DNA from: Clostridiales bacterium
GTDB taxonomy: Bacteria > Bacillota > Clostridia > Oscillospirales > QAKW01
Length of the DNA: 35,859 bases
NCBI GenBank assembly: GCA_003343605.1
Contig: QAKW01000070.1
Location: 1-35,859 of the forward strand
Direction of reading: 5' to 3'
This document shows positions 22,859 to 31,900 of the stretch, piece after piece. The translations under genes and the position numbers were made by a program. Every line of letters starts with the position of its first letter. Within the stretch, counting starts at the first letter, position 1. Under the pieces are notes generated by a model. That model was not told the origin of the DNA and did not search any database. It saw nothing but the letters and a program-made list of their open reading frames with translations.

Positions 22859-23884
22859 ATGAAAAAGAGTGGAATCGCGCTTTGCCTGGTAATCTGTTTG
22901 CTGTTTTCCGGATGTGCGGGCAAGACGGAAGAAAAGGCAGAGGCCGGTTATACAGCGCCAAAGGTCGTGCAGGATGATGGGGTTATCACCAGCGGCAAGA
23001 TCGATGTTTCAGATGAAAATAAACAAAAGGTTCAAACCAAAGAAGGGGACATCCTGGTTGTAGAAGATTATTCAAAGGATTTCATTGCTGTAACGGCAGA
23101 GAATACCTTCACGGTATTTGATCTGAACCTCTCGGTGGAAAACGGTGAGGGGGATCGGAGCTATGCCGAGCGCTTCAAGGCGCTGATGAAACTGCTGGTG
23201 CAGGCCAATCCCGATATCATGACCTTTCAGGAGGTTGGCGCAAACTGGATGGACTATATTGTAACAATGCTGAAGGATATTTACGATTACTATCTGATTT
23301 ATCCGGACAGCGCCGATAAAACCATTGCCAACCCGATCTTTTTTAAAAAAGAAAAATTCAAAGATCTGACGGGCGGCTGTTTCTGGCTTTCCGATACGCC
23401 GGATCAGGAATCTGCAGTTTCAAGCGGTGCCGGAAAATATAACTGCATGTGGATGCAGCTTGAGGATCGGAAATCCGGCAATGCCGTTTATGTTTTTAAC
23501 GCGCAGCTGGGCGGTAATGAGCAGGAGATTCAAAAGGGCGCTGCCGTGATTAAGGAAAAATGCGAGTCGATCGGATGGAGCAAACCTATTGTATGCAATC
23601 TGGATTTGGGCCTCACAAAAGAGAGCCAGGCTGCGCAAACACTGCTCGAAAAATTTGCAGACGCCAATGATAAAAACAATCAAACGGCAACCAGCCACCA
23701 GTATACTGGCAAGGGTTCTGTTTGTGATTTTTCGTTTTATACCAAAATGACCCTGCGCGCAGACTCTTATTCGGTGATCACCGACCGCCCAACGGGGATC
23801 TTTGTATCGGATCACAGCCCTCTGCTGATACAATATACGTTGAACACGGAAGCGCTTGATTACAGCGGGGAATTTATTTTCTGA
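22859..23884 (+). CDS. EEP-family lipoprotein A, likely catalytically inactive
   Basis: This 341-residue protein has a lipoprotein signal peptide with lipobox FSGC (Cys19), a spacer, and one endonuclease/exonuclease/phosphatase domain (about 84-330) with the family's GCFWLSDTPDQES motif. Asn90, Glu125, Asp290 and the Asp318-His319 pair are present. However, the NTHFD motif of active relatives reads NAQLG, so the catalytic His is Gln216. The DxN motif reads DLG (Asp249, Gly251). A phosphodiesterase or phosphatase reaction therefore seems unlikely, and a binding role is more plausible. The start has AAAGGAGG 9 bases upstream. It is the first of five adjacent paralogues and has its own promoter. 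The family covers nucleases, lipid phosphatases and sphingomyelinases, so no substrate can be named. Confidence 0.85.
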   Translation: MKKSGIALCLVICLLFSGCAGKTEEKAEAGYTAPKVVQDDGVITSGKIDVSDENKQKVQTKEGDILVVEDYSKDFIAVTAENTFTVFDLNLSVENGEGDRSYAERFKALMKLLVQANPDIMTFQEVGANWMDYIVTMLKDIYDYYLIYPDSADKTIANPIFFKKEKFKDLTGGCFWLSDTPDQESAVSSGAGKYNCMWMQLEDRKSGNAVYVFNAQLGGNEQEIQKGAAVIKEKCESIGWSKPIVCNLDLGLTKESQAAQTLLEKFADANDKNNQTATSHQYTGKGSVCDFSFYTKMTLRADSYSVITDRPTGIFVSDHSPLLIQYTLNTEALDYSGEFIF

Positions 23885-23912
23885 AAACAACAGACTTTTT
23901 TACCAAAAAATA

Positions 23913-23941
23913 TAGAAATATTTAAAAACCTATGGTATAAT
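23913..23941 (+). promoter_or_regulatory. Promoter of the second EEP lipoprotein gene
   Basis: TAGAAA (23913-23918) and a consensus TATAAT (23936-23941) are 17 bp apart. A leader of about 120 bases follows before ATG 24067; it contains a small CGGC/GCCG stem near 24003-24018 but no riboswitch I recognise. Confidence 0.6.
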
Positions 23942-24066
23942 AACCGCAAGCGGCTATGATTGTTTATAAAAATGACATTTGCCTTGCCGCCACGGGCTGC
24001 AACCGGCGAAAGGGCCGATGATGCCACAAAAACAGTATACCATACGGATCGAACGGAGGGTTTCTT

Positions 24067-25212
24067 ATGAGCAGAAAAAGATGGGTAGCACTGGCAGCGG
24101 TATTAATGCTTTTGCTGACCGGTGTTTACGGATGCAAATCCCCCAACCAGGAGGAAGGCGCGGCAAGCGTAGGAGAGTATGTGGAAGGGGAGGCGCAACA
24201 GCCCTCTTCGGGAACAGGGGACAGCCCGGTGAAGGTTGAAAATGAAGAGAAACAGCCAAACAACCAGGGGAACGGCGGCAATAATACCCCCTCGGGCAAC
24301 AATACGCCGAGCACGGGAGATTCCGGCAATACCAACAATCCCGGAACAACGACCCCGGATCCCACAGATCCCAAGCCTGATACCGGAAACGACAATCCGG
24401 GCGGTAACGGCGAATCTGATGAACCAACCGTTTCCTACGATGCAGCGAATAAACTCAAGATCGTTTCCTATAATATCCGGTGCGGCAACGATAGTGCCGG
24501 GCGGTCGATCAAAGAGCGTGCACCGCGTCTGAAAACGGTTCTGGATCAGTACCAGCCTGATATTATCGGCTTCCAGGAGGCAGTGCCGGAATGGATGGAA
24601 TATCTGGAGGGCTACTATAACAGCGAATATGAACATATCAATGTGTGGCGTGCAACCAACAGCCAGGAAGGAACGCCCCTTTTCTGGCGCAAGGATAAAT
24701 TTGAGGCCATGGAGACCGGGCATTTCTGGCTTTCTGAAACGCCCCAGACATCCAGCATCAGCTGGGGCGCAACGCACCCGCGGATCTGTATGTGGGCCAA
24801 ACTCAAAGTAAAGGCCACGGGAAAGATCTTTCTTTTCTATAATACCCATTTTGACTTTACAGCAGAAGCGCATGCCAACAGCGCAAAACTGATTATCCGG
24901 CAGGCAACCGCCAAGGGCGGCTTCAGCAAATATGCCGTTTTCAGCACAGCCGATTATAATATGCTGCAGTGGAAGGAAGGCTATACGGCTATGCAGGAAA
25001 AGTTTGACGATGTGAACTGGGAGTTGGATAAAGATCCTACGCCCACCGGGCACGGCTATAATAAGGATAATCCGGATAACGGGATAATCGATTACTGCTT
25101 CTATTCCAGAGATCTCTGTGTACCGCTGCGGTATAAGGTAATGACCGAAATGGTAGACGACAACTATGTTTCAGATCACTGGGGCGTTTATGCCGAAGTC
25201 GCTTTGATATAA
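24067..25212 (+). CDS. EEP-family lipoprotein B, catalytic residues intact
   Basis: The 381-residue protein has a lipoprotein signal peptide (VYGC, Cys23) and a flexible linker rich in Asn, Gly, Pro, Ser and Thr (about 45-120), which would hold the enzyme away from the membrane. The EEP domain spans about 130-381. All expected catalytic positions are present: Asn136, Glu171, His261 (YNTHFDF), Asp296 and Asn298 (TADYNM), Asp342, and Asp370-His371 (VSDH). It should be a metal-dependent phosphoester hydrolase acting outside the cell. GGAGGG lies 8-10 bases before the ATG. Its domain is closest by eye to the cytoplasmic paralogue at 26623 (shared RCGND...RAPRLK). The substrate (nucleic acid, phospholipid or sugar phosphate) cannot be told. 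Confidence 0.88.
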   Translation: MSRKRWVALAAVLMLLLTGVYGCKSPNQEEGAASVGEYVEGEAQQPSSGTGDSPVKVENEEKQPNNQGNGGNNTPSGNNTPSTGDSGNTNNPGTTTPDPTDPKPDTGNDNPGGNGESDEPTVSYDAANKLKIVSYNIRCGNDSAGRSIKERAPRLKTVLDQYQPDIIGFQEAVPEWMEYLEGYYNSEYEHINVWRATNSQEGTPLFWRKDKFEAMETGHFWLSETPQTSSISWGATHPRICMWAKLKVKATGKIFLFYNTHFDFTAEAHANSAKLIIRQATAKGGFSKYAVFSTADYNMLQWKEGYTAMQEKFDDVNWELDKDPTPTGHGYNKDNPDNGIIDYCFYSRDLCVPLRYKVMTEMVDDNYVSDHWGVYAEVALI

Positions 25213-25223
25213 AAGCAAAAGAG

Positions 25224-25256
25224 GCAGGCGGCTCTTTAGAGGGCTGCCTGCTTTTT
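25224..25256 (+). terminator. Intrinsic terminator between EEP genes B and C
   Basis: GCAGGC (25224-25229) pairs with GCCTGC (25246-25251); the stem extends through a G-U pair and two more pairs and is followed by five Ts. Only about 50 bases remain before gene C. A TATTAT at 25260-25265 lacks a good -35, so C may rely on read-through. Confidence 0.8.
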
Positions 25257-25304
25257 ATTTATTATAGCGGCAGAGAAGCGATGCAATGAAGGGAGGAAGC
25301 ACGC

Positions 25305-26363
25305 ATGAAAAAACGTATTTGGCCGGCCGTTGCTCTGCTCTTTGCATTGATCGCATGGAGTCTTGGCGGCTGTGCCGTAACAGGGGAAGAGACGGCCGAC
25401 ACCGCAGAATATATAGAAGGGGTCCACCCGGATGCAGCGCAGAGCGGCAATATACCGGCCAAACTGGAGGCACCGGGCAGAGAAACAGCCGCCGGAGATG
25501 CCCCGCAGCAGCGTGAAGAATCCGAGGAGCCCTCCGCTGAGAGCGGGAACGGGGATGCCGGGCCGCCCAATATGGCGCCGCCCGCTGAGGAGACTGATGA
25601 AACAGATCCGGAAATCCTGCGGTTTATTTCTTATAATATAGGCAACGAGCAGGATGGGAACGGCCAGCCGGTCAGTGCACGCGCTCCTCTTTTGAAAGAG
25701 GTGATCGATTGCTATCAGCCGGATGTTTTCGGCGTGCAGGAGGCAGTTTCAGAATGGCGGAATTATCTGACTCAGTATTTTGGCGGGCAATATGATGCGC
25801 TGATGCAATGCCAGGCGGAAAACGAGGATGAAGCAATTGCTGTTTTTTGGAGAAAAGACCGGCTTTCCTGCATGGAAAGCGGCTATTTCTGGCTAAGCGA
25901 ACATCCGGAGCGCCCCGCGGCCGGCTGGGATGGAACCCGGCCGCGGGTTTGTGTGTGGGCACAACTGAAGGACCTTAGAACCGGAAAGATTTTTCTTTAT
26001 TACAACACCCAGTTCGATACCCCGGAGACCTGCCAGATCGGCAGCGTAGAGCTGATTGTGAAAAAGGCTGCGGAGCAGGGGGATTATCCGGTTTTCTGCG
26101 CCGGAAATCTGTGTGTGGAAGAACAGGTATGGGGCACCAGTTATACATTCTGGCAGAAGGGATTCATGCTTATTTCACAAGAATTTTCAGCCGAACCGGG
26201 CCCAACGCTGCACCGATATCAGCCGGGCGGCATAACGGCAGATCATTGCTTTTATCAGGAAATGCGCAGCATTGTGGAGGATTTTAAAGTTGTAGACGAT
26301 CGCCCGCAGGGCGGCTATATTTCCGATCATTACGGCATTTACTGGGCAATTACATTGGTATAG
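25305..26363 (+). CDS. EEP-family lipoprotein C, likely catalytically inactive
   Basis: This 352-residue lipoprotein (lipobox LGGC, Cys23) has an acidic, low-complexity linker (about 25-103) and an EEP domain (about 104-352). Asn111, Glu146, Asp313 and Asp341-His342 are kept. The catalytic His is Gln236 (YNTQFD), and the DxN motif is changed to Asn268 and Cys270. The rest of the domain is well preserved, including YFWLSEHPERPAAGWD, so this is not a decayed gene: the frame is intact and a good GGGAGG precedes the start. It probably binds rather than cleaves. The region after the lipobox shares EY(V/I)EG with lipoprotein B, suggesting that B and C come from one duplication. Confidence 0.85.
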   Translation: MKKRIWPAVALLFALIAWSLGGCAVTGEETADTAEYIEGVHPDAAQSGNIPAKLEAPGRETAAGDAPQQREESEEPSAESGNGDAGPPNMAPPAEETDETDPEILRFISYNIGNEQDGNGQPVSARAPLLKEVIDCYQPDVFGVQEAVSEWRNYLTQYFGGQYDALMQCQAENEDEAIAVFWRKDRLSCMESGYFWLSEHPERPAAGWDGTRPRVCVWAQLKDLRTGKIFLYYNTQFDTPETCQIGSVELIVKKAAEQGDYPVFCAGNLCVEEQVWGTSYTFWQKGFMLISQEFSAEPGPTLHRYQPGGITADHCFYQEMRSIVEDFKVVDDRPQGGYISDHYGIYWAITLV

Positions 26364-26365
26364 CG

Positions 26366-26402
26366 AAAAGCGGCCCGATCACTGGATGCGGGCCGCTTTT
26401 TT
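26366..26402 (+). terminator. Intrinsic terminator after EEP gene C
   Basis: AAAAGCGGCCCG (26366-26377) pairs with CGGGCCGCTTTT (26389-26400) and six Ts close the element. The following 220 bases hold no convincing gene. They carry a 12-bp palindrome CGGAAGCTTCCG (26469-26480) and a weak TAGAAT -10 candidate at 26562-26567. Confidence 0.92.
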
Positions 26403-26622
26403 GCTGAAGATTTTAAAAAGAAGCCGCCGTTTTCAGCGGCAATCGCTTCATAAACAGGCGCCCAAAAGCGGAAGCTTCCGGCACACCTTCCCGAAGGAAA
26501 GTAAAAATAAATCTTTTTTGTTTTTTCCCCAGAAAGGCTTTCTTTTTAAAATCACATGTGTTAGAATAGGCACAGCACAACTCCGAATAAAAATGATTTA
26601 AAATTGCAGGAGGAACATGGGA

Positions 26623-28125
26623 ATGAAAGTTGTGACTTTTAATCTGCGCTGCGGCAACGATCCAAACGGAAATTCAATTGAGGAACGCGCGCCCCGCCTG
26701 AAAGCGGTGATGGATCGGTATGATGCAGATCTGGTGGGTTTTCAGGAAGTAACGCCCGCCTGGATGGAGCATCTGACTGCTGATTTTGGAGATGAGTATG
26801 AGATCTTCAATAAATACCGTGCAGAAAAAAATCTGGAATCCACACCGATGATGTGGAAAAAAGATCAGTTCGAATGCCTGGACAAAGGGTATTTCTGGCT
26901 TTCGGATACGCCCGATATCGAATCAAAGGGCTGGGATACGATGGGGTGTTACCGGATTTGCCTCTGGGCAACGCTCCGCTCCAGGAAAACCGGTGTAGAG
27001 TTCACTTTCTTCAATACACACTATGGCTTCAGCGATGCCTGCCAGCTTGCCAGCGGAAAGCTGATTATGGATCATATCAGCGCCATGAAGATCAAGGCGG
27101 CGATTTTAACGGCTGATTTCAATATGACGCCGAATTCCGCAGGCTACCGGCAGCTGACCTCCTACTTTGTGGATGTAAACGCAAAGACGGCAAACGATAC
27201 CCGCACAACTTTTCACGGCTATAATCTGGAACATACCGGCTCGCTGATCGATTTCTGCTTTGTAACGCCGGATACCATTACGCCGCTTGCCAGCAAGCGG
27301 ATCGATGATCTGGTAGACGGGAAGTTTCCTTCGGATCATTACGGCGTATATTCGGAAATCGATGTGCGCGAAAAGCTGAGCCTGGTAACGTTTAACGTCT
27401 GCAACAACAGCAATCTTGGGAAATCACCCGAAGAACGCTGCCGTGCAATGCGCGGTGTGCTGAGCCGCTACAGCCCCGATATTATCGGCTTTCAGGAAGT
27501 AACGCCGGTTTGGCTAAAGCAGTTCCAAAAGATGAAGGATTATGATTTTGCCTGCCAGTACCGGAGTGTCAATCAGAAAGAAGCAACCCCGATTTTCTGG
27601 AAAAAAGATCTGTTTGACCTGGTGGAGGAAAAACATTTCTGGCTTTCTGAAACACCGGAACAGGAGAGCAAGGGGTGGGGCGCCATGTATCATCGGATCT
27701 GCACCATGGTGGTGCTTCGCCATATTGCTACCGGCAAGAAAATCTGCTGCTTCAACACGCATTTTGACTTTTCTGATCAAAACCACGTGGAGTCGGCCGC
27801 GCTGCTGAAGGCGCGGGCTGCGGAATATGCCGGTATGCCGGTTTTCTGCACGGCCGATTATAACATGAACATCGGCGGCGCAGGATACCGGGCCATGCGC
27901 GAGAGCTTTAAGGATCTGCGCTGGGAAGTTGCTCCGCGTGATTTCACACCGACTATTAACGGGTTTGATGTGGATATGCTTCCTCCCATGATTATCGACT
28001 TTGTTTTTACCAACGGAACCGGCATCCGGCCGCTTTCCTATCATGTGATCGATGATTGTCCGCGGGGAGTGCGCCTTTCGGATCATAACGGAATCATTTG
28101 CACCTTTACACTGGAGAACGAATAG
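26623..28125 (+). CDS. Cytoplasmic tandem two-domain EEP protein
   Basis: This 500-residue protein consists of two complete EEP domains (about 1-247 and 251-500) with almost no linker and no signal peptide, so it should stay in the cytoplasm. Both active sites look intact. Domain 1 has Asn7, Glu42, His133, Asp165, Asn167, Asp210 and Asp238-His239; domain 2 has Asn258, Glu292, His380, Asp412, Asn414, Asp459 and Asp487-His488. Domain 1 reads NTHYG where others have NTHFD. I chose ATG 26623 because GGAGG is 9 bases upstream; an ATG at 26617 is only 3 bases from it. The next gene follows after 14 bases, so they form an operon. Two fused EEP domains in one chain are unusual. Confidence 0.88.
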   Translation: MKVVTFNLRCGNDPNGNSIEERAPRLKAVMDRYDADLVGFQEVTPAWMEHLTADFGDEYEIFNKYRAEKNLESTPMMWKKDQFECLDKGYFWLSDTPDIESKGWDTMGCYRICLWATLRSRKTGVEFTFFNTHYGFSDACQLASGKLIMDHISAMKIKAAILTADFNMTPNSAGYRQLTSYFVDVNAKTANDTRTTFHGYNLEHTGSLIDFCFVTPDTITPLASKRIDDLVDGKFPSDHYGVYSEIDVREKLSLVTFNVCNNSNLGKSPEERCRAMRGVLSRYSPDIIGFQEVTPVWLKQFQKMKDYDFACQYRSVNQKEATPIFWKKDLFDLVEEKHFWLSETPEQESKGWGAMYHRICTMVVLRHIATGKKICCFNTHFDFSDQNHVESAALLKARAAEYAGMPVFCTADYNMNIGGAGYRAMRESFKDLRWEVAPRDFTPTINGFDVDMLPPMIIDFVFTNGTGIRPLSYHVIDDCPRGVRLSDHNGIICTFTLENE

Positions 28126-28139
28126 GAGAAAAACCATCC

Positions 28140-28892
28140 ATGAAAATTATCAGCTTCAATCTTCGCTACACTGATGATCCAAACGGCCATTCCATTCACG
28201 AGCGCGCGCCGCGGGTTTTAGATATTCTGAAGGATTATCAGCCGGATTTGATTGGCTTTCAGGAAGTAACGCCGGCCTGGATGGAAGAGCTGGCCGTGCT
28301 GGACGATCGGTTTGGCCATCTGCTGACCTACCGCTATCCCACAAATCTGGAGGGAACCCCGATTTTCTGGCGTAAAGATCTTTTTGAGCTGGTGGAAAGC
28401 CAGAGTTTCTGGCTTTCTGAAACGCCTGCCGTTCCCAGCCGGGGATGGGATGCGGACCTGCCGAGAATCTGCTGCTATACGGCGCTGAAGAATCAGAAAA
28501 CAGGGAAGCTGTTCCACTATTTCAACACCCATTTCGATGGGCCCGAGTGGTGCCAGAGGGAGAGCGCACAAACGATTATCCGCCGTGCGCAAACACTGGG
28601 GAACGAAGCACAGATCGCCTGCACCGGAGATTTTAATTTTTACCCGGATTCCAAAGGCTATTATGCAATGCGTAGCTTTTTTGAAGATGTTCGGGCTAAA
28701 ATCGCACCGGATAATATGCAGCAGACCACCAATGATTATTCGCTGAAGCTGTGCCCCAACCGGATTATTGACTTTTGTTTTTATGCCGGTAAGGGAATTA
28801 CGCCGGTGCATTATGAGGTGATCACCCGGACCTATGACGGAAAATTCCCATCGGATCATTACGGTATGTTTTTTGAATTTGAGCTTAGCTGA
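28140..28892 (+). CDS. Cytoplasmic single-domain EEP protein
   Basis: The 250-residue protein is one EEP domain without signal peptide. The catalytic set is complete: Asn7, Glu42, His131 (FNTHFD), Asp164 and Asn166 (TGDFNF), Asp211 and Asp239-His240 (PSDH), with the SFWLSETPAVPSRGWD motif in the middle. ATG 28140 is used, with GGAG at 28125-28128 overlapping the stop of the previous gene; an upstream TTG in frame would overlap that gene and is less likely. It should be a metal-dependent phosphodiesterase or phosphatase. Its N-terminus closely matches domain 1 of the upstream protein (DDPNGxSIxERAPR, GFQEVTPAWMEEL). Confidence 0.88.
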   Translation: MKIISFNLRYTDDPNGHSIHERAPRVLDILKDYQPDLIGFQEVTPAWMEELAVLDDRFGHLLTYRYPTNLEGTPIFWRKDLFELVESQSFWLSETPAVPSRGWDADLPRICCYTALKNQKTGKLFHYFNTHFDGPEWCQRESAQTIIRRAQTLGNEAQIACTGDFNFYPDSKGYYAMRSFFEDVRAKIAPDNMQQTTNDYSLKLCPNRIIDFCFYAGKGITPVHYEVITRTYDGKFPSDHYGMFFEFELS

Positions 28893-28896
28893 ACAG

Positions 28897-28933
28897 AAGA
28901 GACCCGCCTTATACCGGCGGGTCTCTTTACTTT
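28897..28933 (+). terminator. Intrinsic terminator after the EEP cluster
   Basis: AAGAGACCCGCC (28897-28908) pairs perfectly with GGCGGGTCTCTT (28916-28927) across a 7-base loop, followed by T-rich sequence. Confidence 0.88.
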
Positions 28934-28954
28934 TTGCCGGAAAAACAGTATAAT
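28926..28954 (+). promoter_or_regulatory. Promoter of addBA
   Basis: TTTACT (28926-28931) and a consensus TATAAT (28949-28954) are 17 bp apart. The -35 overlaps the T-rich end of the preceding terminator, and the addB start is 43 bases downstream. Confidence 0.65.
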
Positions 28955-28996
28955 AGTATAAGAAAGAAAACCATTGGAAAGGAGGCGGCAATCGGA

Positions 28997-31900
28997 ATGG
29001 TCACCTGGATTCTGGGCCGAAGCGGTACCGGCAAAACCACCCTACTGCTGAATAAACTGCCGGCACTTGCCGGGGAATACGAGCAGGTCTATTTTCTGGT
29101 GCCGGAGCAAAGCTCCATGATGCTGGAGCGGGAAATCAGCCGAAGAAAAACACAAGGCGTACAGGTTGTTTCGTTCCGGCGGCTGAGCAATGTTATTTTC
29201 CGGCAGTTCGGCGGCATTGCCGGCTCTTATTTGTCGCAAACCAAGGAAACGGCGCTGATTTACCGGATCCTGCAGGAGCAGCAGGGCGCTTTGCGTTATT
29301 ATGCCAAAGCGCGGCCGACGATGGGATTTGTAAACCGCCTGGCAGAGGCGTTTTCTGAATTTACCCTTTCCGGGCTTCGGAAAGAAACCGTGCTGCCATT
29401 GCTTGAGAAAAATGGCCGGCAGGACTGGCTGGAAAAATATCGGGATCTTTTTATGCTCTATGAAGCATATCAGGGGGCGCTGGGAGCGGAATGCCGCTCA
29501 ATGGCCGCTGATCTGACCGCGGCGACGGCCCTTGCTCGGGAAAAGGGCTTTTTTGCGCGCTCTGCAGTCGTGCTGGACGGCTTTTTCGGGTTTACCGGCC
29601 AGCAGAGGGAAATGCTGCAGGTCATTCTGGAGCAGAGCGGCTGTGTTTATTGCGCCTTTCTGAATGATCCGCAGGAGGAATCCCTGCTTTTTTCTACTGC
29701 CCAGCAGGAGCTGGAGCGGCTGGAGAAGCTGGCGCGCGCCTGCGGGCAGGAGTGCAGGCGCCTGCTCCTTGCCGGCCCTTCTATGCGCCTTGCCAACCGG
29801 GATCTTCTTTTTCTGGAGCAGAATCTCTTTTCGCTGCATGCAGGCGCGCCGGAAGAGCCGGTTGCCCATCTGCAGTTACTGGAGGGAAAGAACATTCGGG
29901 AAGAGCTTGCGATGGTGGCGGTGGATATTGAAAAAAAGGTGCGGGAACAGGGCTGGCGGTATCGGGATGTTGCACTGATTGCAGGCAGTCTCGACGTATA
30001 CGGGCCGGTAGCCGAAACCGTTTTTGCCAAATATGGCGTGCCGCTGTTTATCGATCAGGGGAAGCAGTCTCTGAGCAAGCCGCTGTTTGCCTTTGTACAA
30101 AGTGCGTTGCGGCTCATCAGCCCGGAACGTTATTTCCGCCAGGAGGACATGCTGGCCTTTTTGAAAACAGGATTGTGCGGAGTGGAGATGGATTGGATCA
30201 GCCGGCTGGAAAACTATTGTATTCGCTGGCAGATCAACGGCAAGCGCTGGATACGCGAAGAAAACTGGACCCAGAACCCCAAAGGGCTTGGGAAGCCCGA
30301 TGAAGAGGCGTTGCTGGAACTGGAAAAGCTGAATACACTGCGCCTGAAGCTGCGGGCGCCGCTGCTGCGTTTTCAGCAGCGGGCGGAAGAAGGATCCGGG
30401 GAAGCGCTGGCAGAGGCAATCTATGGGCTGCTTTGTGATTTTCAGGTGGAAAAGCAGCTTGCGGAGCAGGCGGAGGCGTTCAGCAGAATGGCCGGGCAGA
30501 GCGCCTGGGAAACGCAGCAGGCGCGTAGGAGCGGCCGGGAATATTTGAAGCTGTACCGTGTGATGATCGATATTCTTGATGATATTTATCAGATTTTTGG
30601 CAAACAGAAGATCTCACTCTATGCCATGGAGGAGCTGATCGGCCTTTGCGGCGAGGAAGTCAAGCTGAATCTGGTTCCGCCTACCATGGACGCCGTTACC
30701 TTTGGGGCGGTGGCCCATAGCCGTCTTTCCGAGGTGCGGGGGCTTTATGTTGTGGGAGCCAATCAGGGCATTTTGCCGATGCCGGTTGCCGATCAGGGGC
30801 TGATCGGAGATCGGGAACGGCGCTTTTTTTCGGCCAATGATCTTTCCTGTAATGCAACGCTGCAGCAAAACACCCTGCAGGGGCAATATCGTTTTTATGC
30901 GGCGCTTTTTTCCGCCCGGGAAGAGATAGCCTTTGCCTACAGCGCATTTCAGATGGACGGCACGGCACAGACCCCTTCCGTTTATGTGGACCGGCTGCGC
31001 CGTCTGACCGGGCTGCGGCCGCGCACCCGCGAAAAAATGGATGTTTATGATTTTGCGGTAACACGCAGCGGCGCCAGAGAGCTGATTACTTGGGTGCCCT
31101 CTTTTCAGAAGCCGGTTTTAGACGCGCTTGGCGAACGGCCGCTGCCGCGGCAGAAACCAGATGAACGGCTGCCGGAGGAGGTTGTAAAACGGGTGTTCGG
31201 CAATCGCTTGAAGCTCAGCTACAGCCAGATCAGCCTGTATCAGAATTGTCCGTTTCATTATTTTCTGGAAAAAACCTTAAAAATCCGCCCCCTGGAGCCG
31301 GTTACCTTTGATGCGGCGAATATCGGAACCTTTATCCATTATGGGATGGAGCAGCTGATCAAAGCGGTTCGGGCAGATAATTTTGATTACAATCTGTATA
31401 CATCAGAAAAAATTCAACAGTTTGGATCAACGCTGGCTCGCCAATATCTGGAGGATCAACTGCGCGATTTTAATTTGTCCAACCGGTTTTCCGCGCTGTT
31501 TGAAAGGATGACCCGGCTGTTTTGCCTGGTGGGTGAAAATGTAATCGGGGAGCTCAGGGAAGGGCAGTACCGCCCGGTCGGTGAGGAGGTATCGCTGGCG
31601 GGCGTCAGCCTTCCGCTCAGCAAAGGCCGGCAGGTTGAGCTGATTGGATCGATCGACCGGGTAGACGTTTTGGAGACCGGTGGAAAGAGCTACCTGAAAG
31701 TAACCGACTATAAAACCGGTGCACAAAGCTTTGATTTGAGAGGAATCACCAATCGGGACGGCGTGCAGCTGCCGCTGTATCTCTATGCCCTGGTGAAGAG
31801 CGGGCGCTGGAAACAGCCGGTTCCGGCGGCGGGGTGCTATATGGAGGCGCATCTGCCGTCTTTCAGCGAACCGGTTACGCCGGAACAGCTCCCTGAAAAG

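Noticed and set aside
23942..24066. Possible riboswitch (c-di-GMP-like) in the leader of lipoprotein B
   Set aside because: A few G/C stems and a GCGAAAGGGCC stretch are present, but the conserved core positions of the known riboswitch classes cannot be placed.
24103..25053. 316-codon open frame on the minus strand, opposite lipoprotein B
   Set aside because: The plus-strand gene has signal peptide, lipobox and full catalytic motif set; the opposite frame has none.
26386..26601. Possible small gene of 71 codons between EEP genes C and D
   Set aside because: It begins inside the terminator hairpin of gene C, lacks a ribosome-binding site and its translation looks random and basic.
22859..28892. 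EEP cluster considered as a nuclease-based phage defence island
   Set aside because: Three of the five proteins are exported lipoproteins, and there is no partner gene of a known defence system, integrase or transposase. Proximity to addBA alone is not evidence of linkage.
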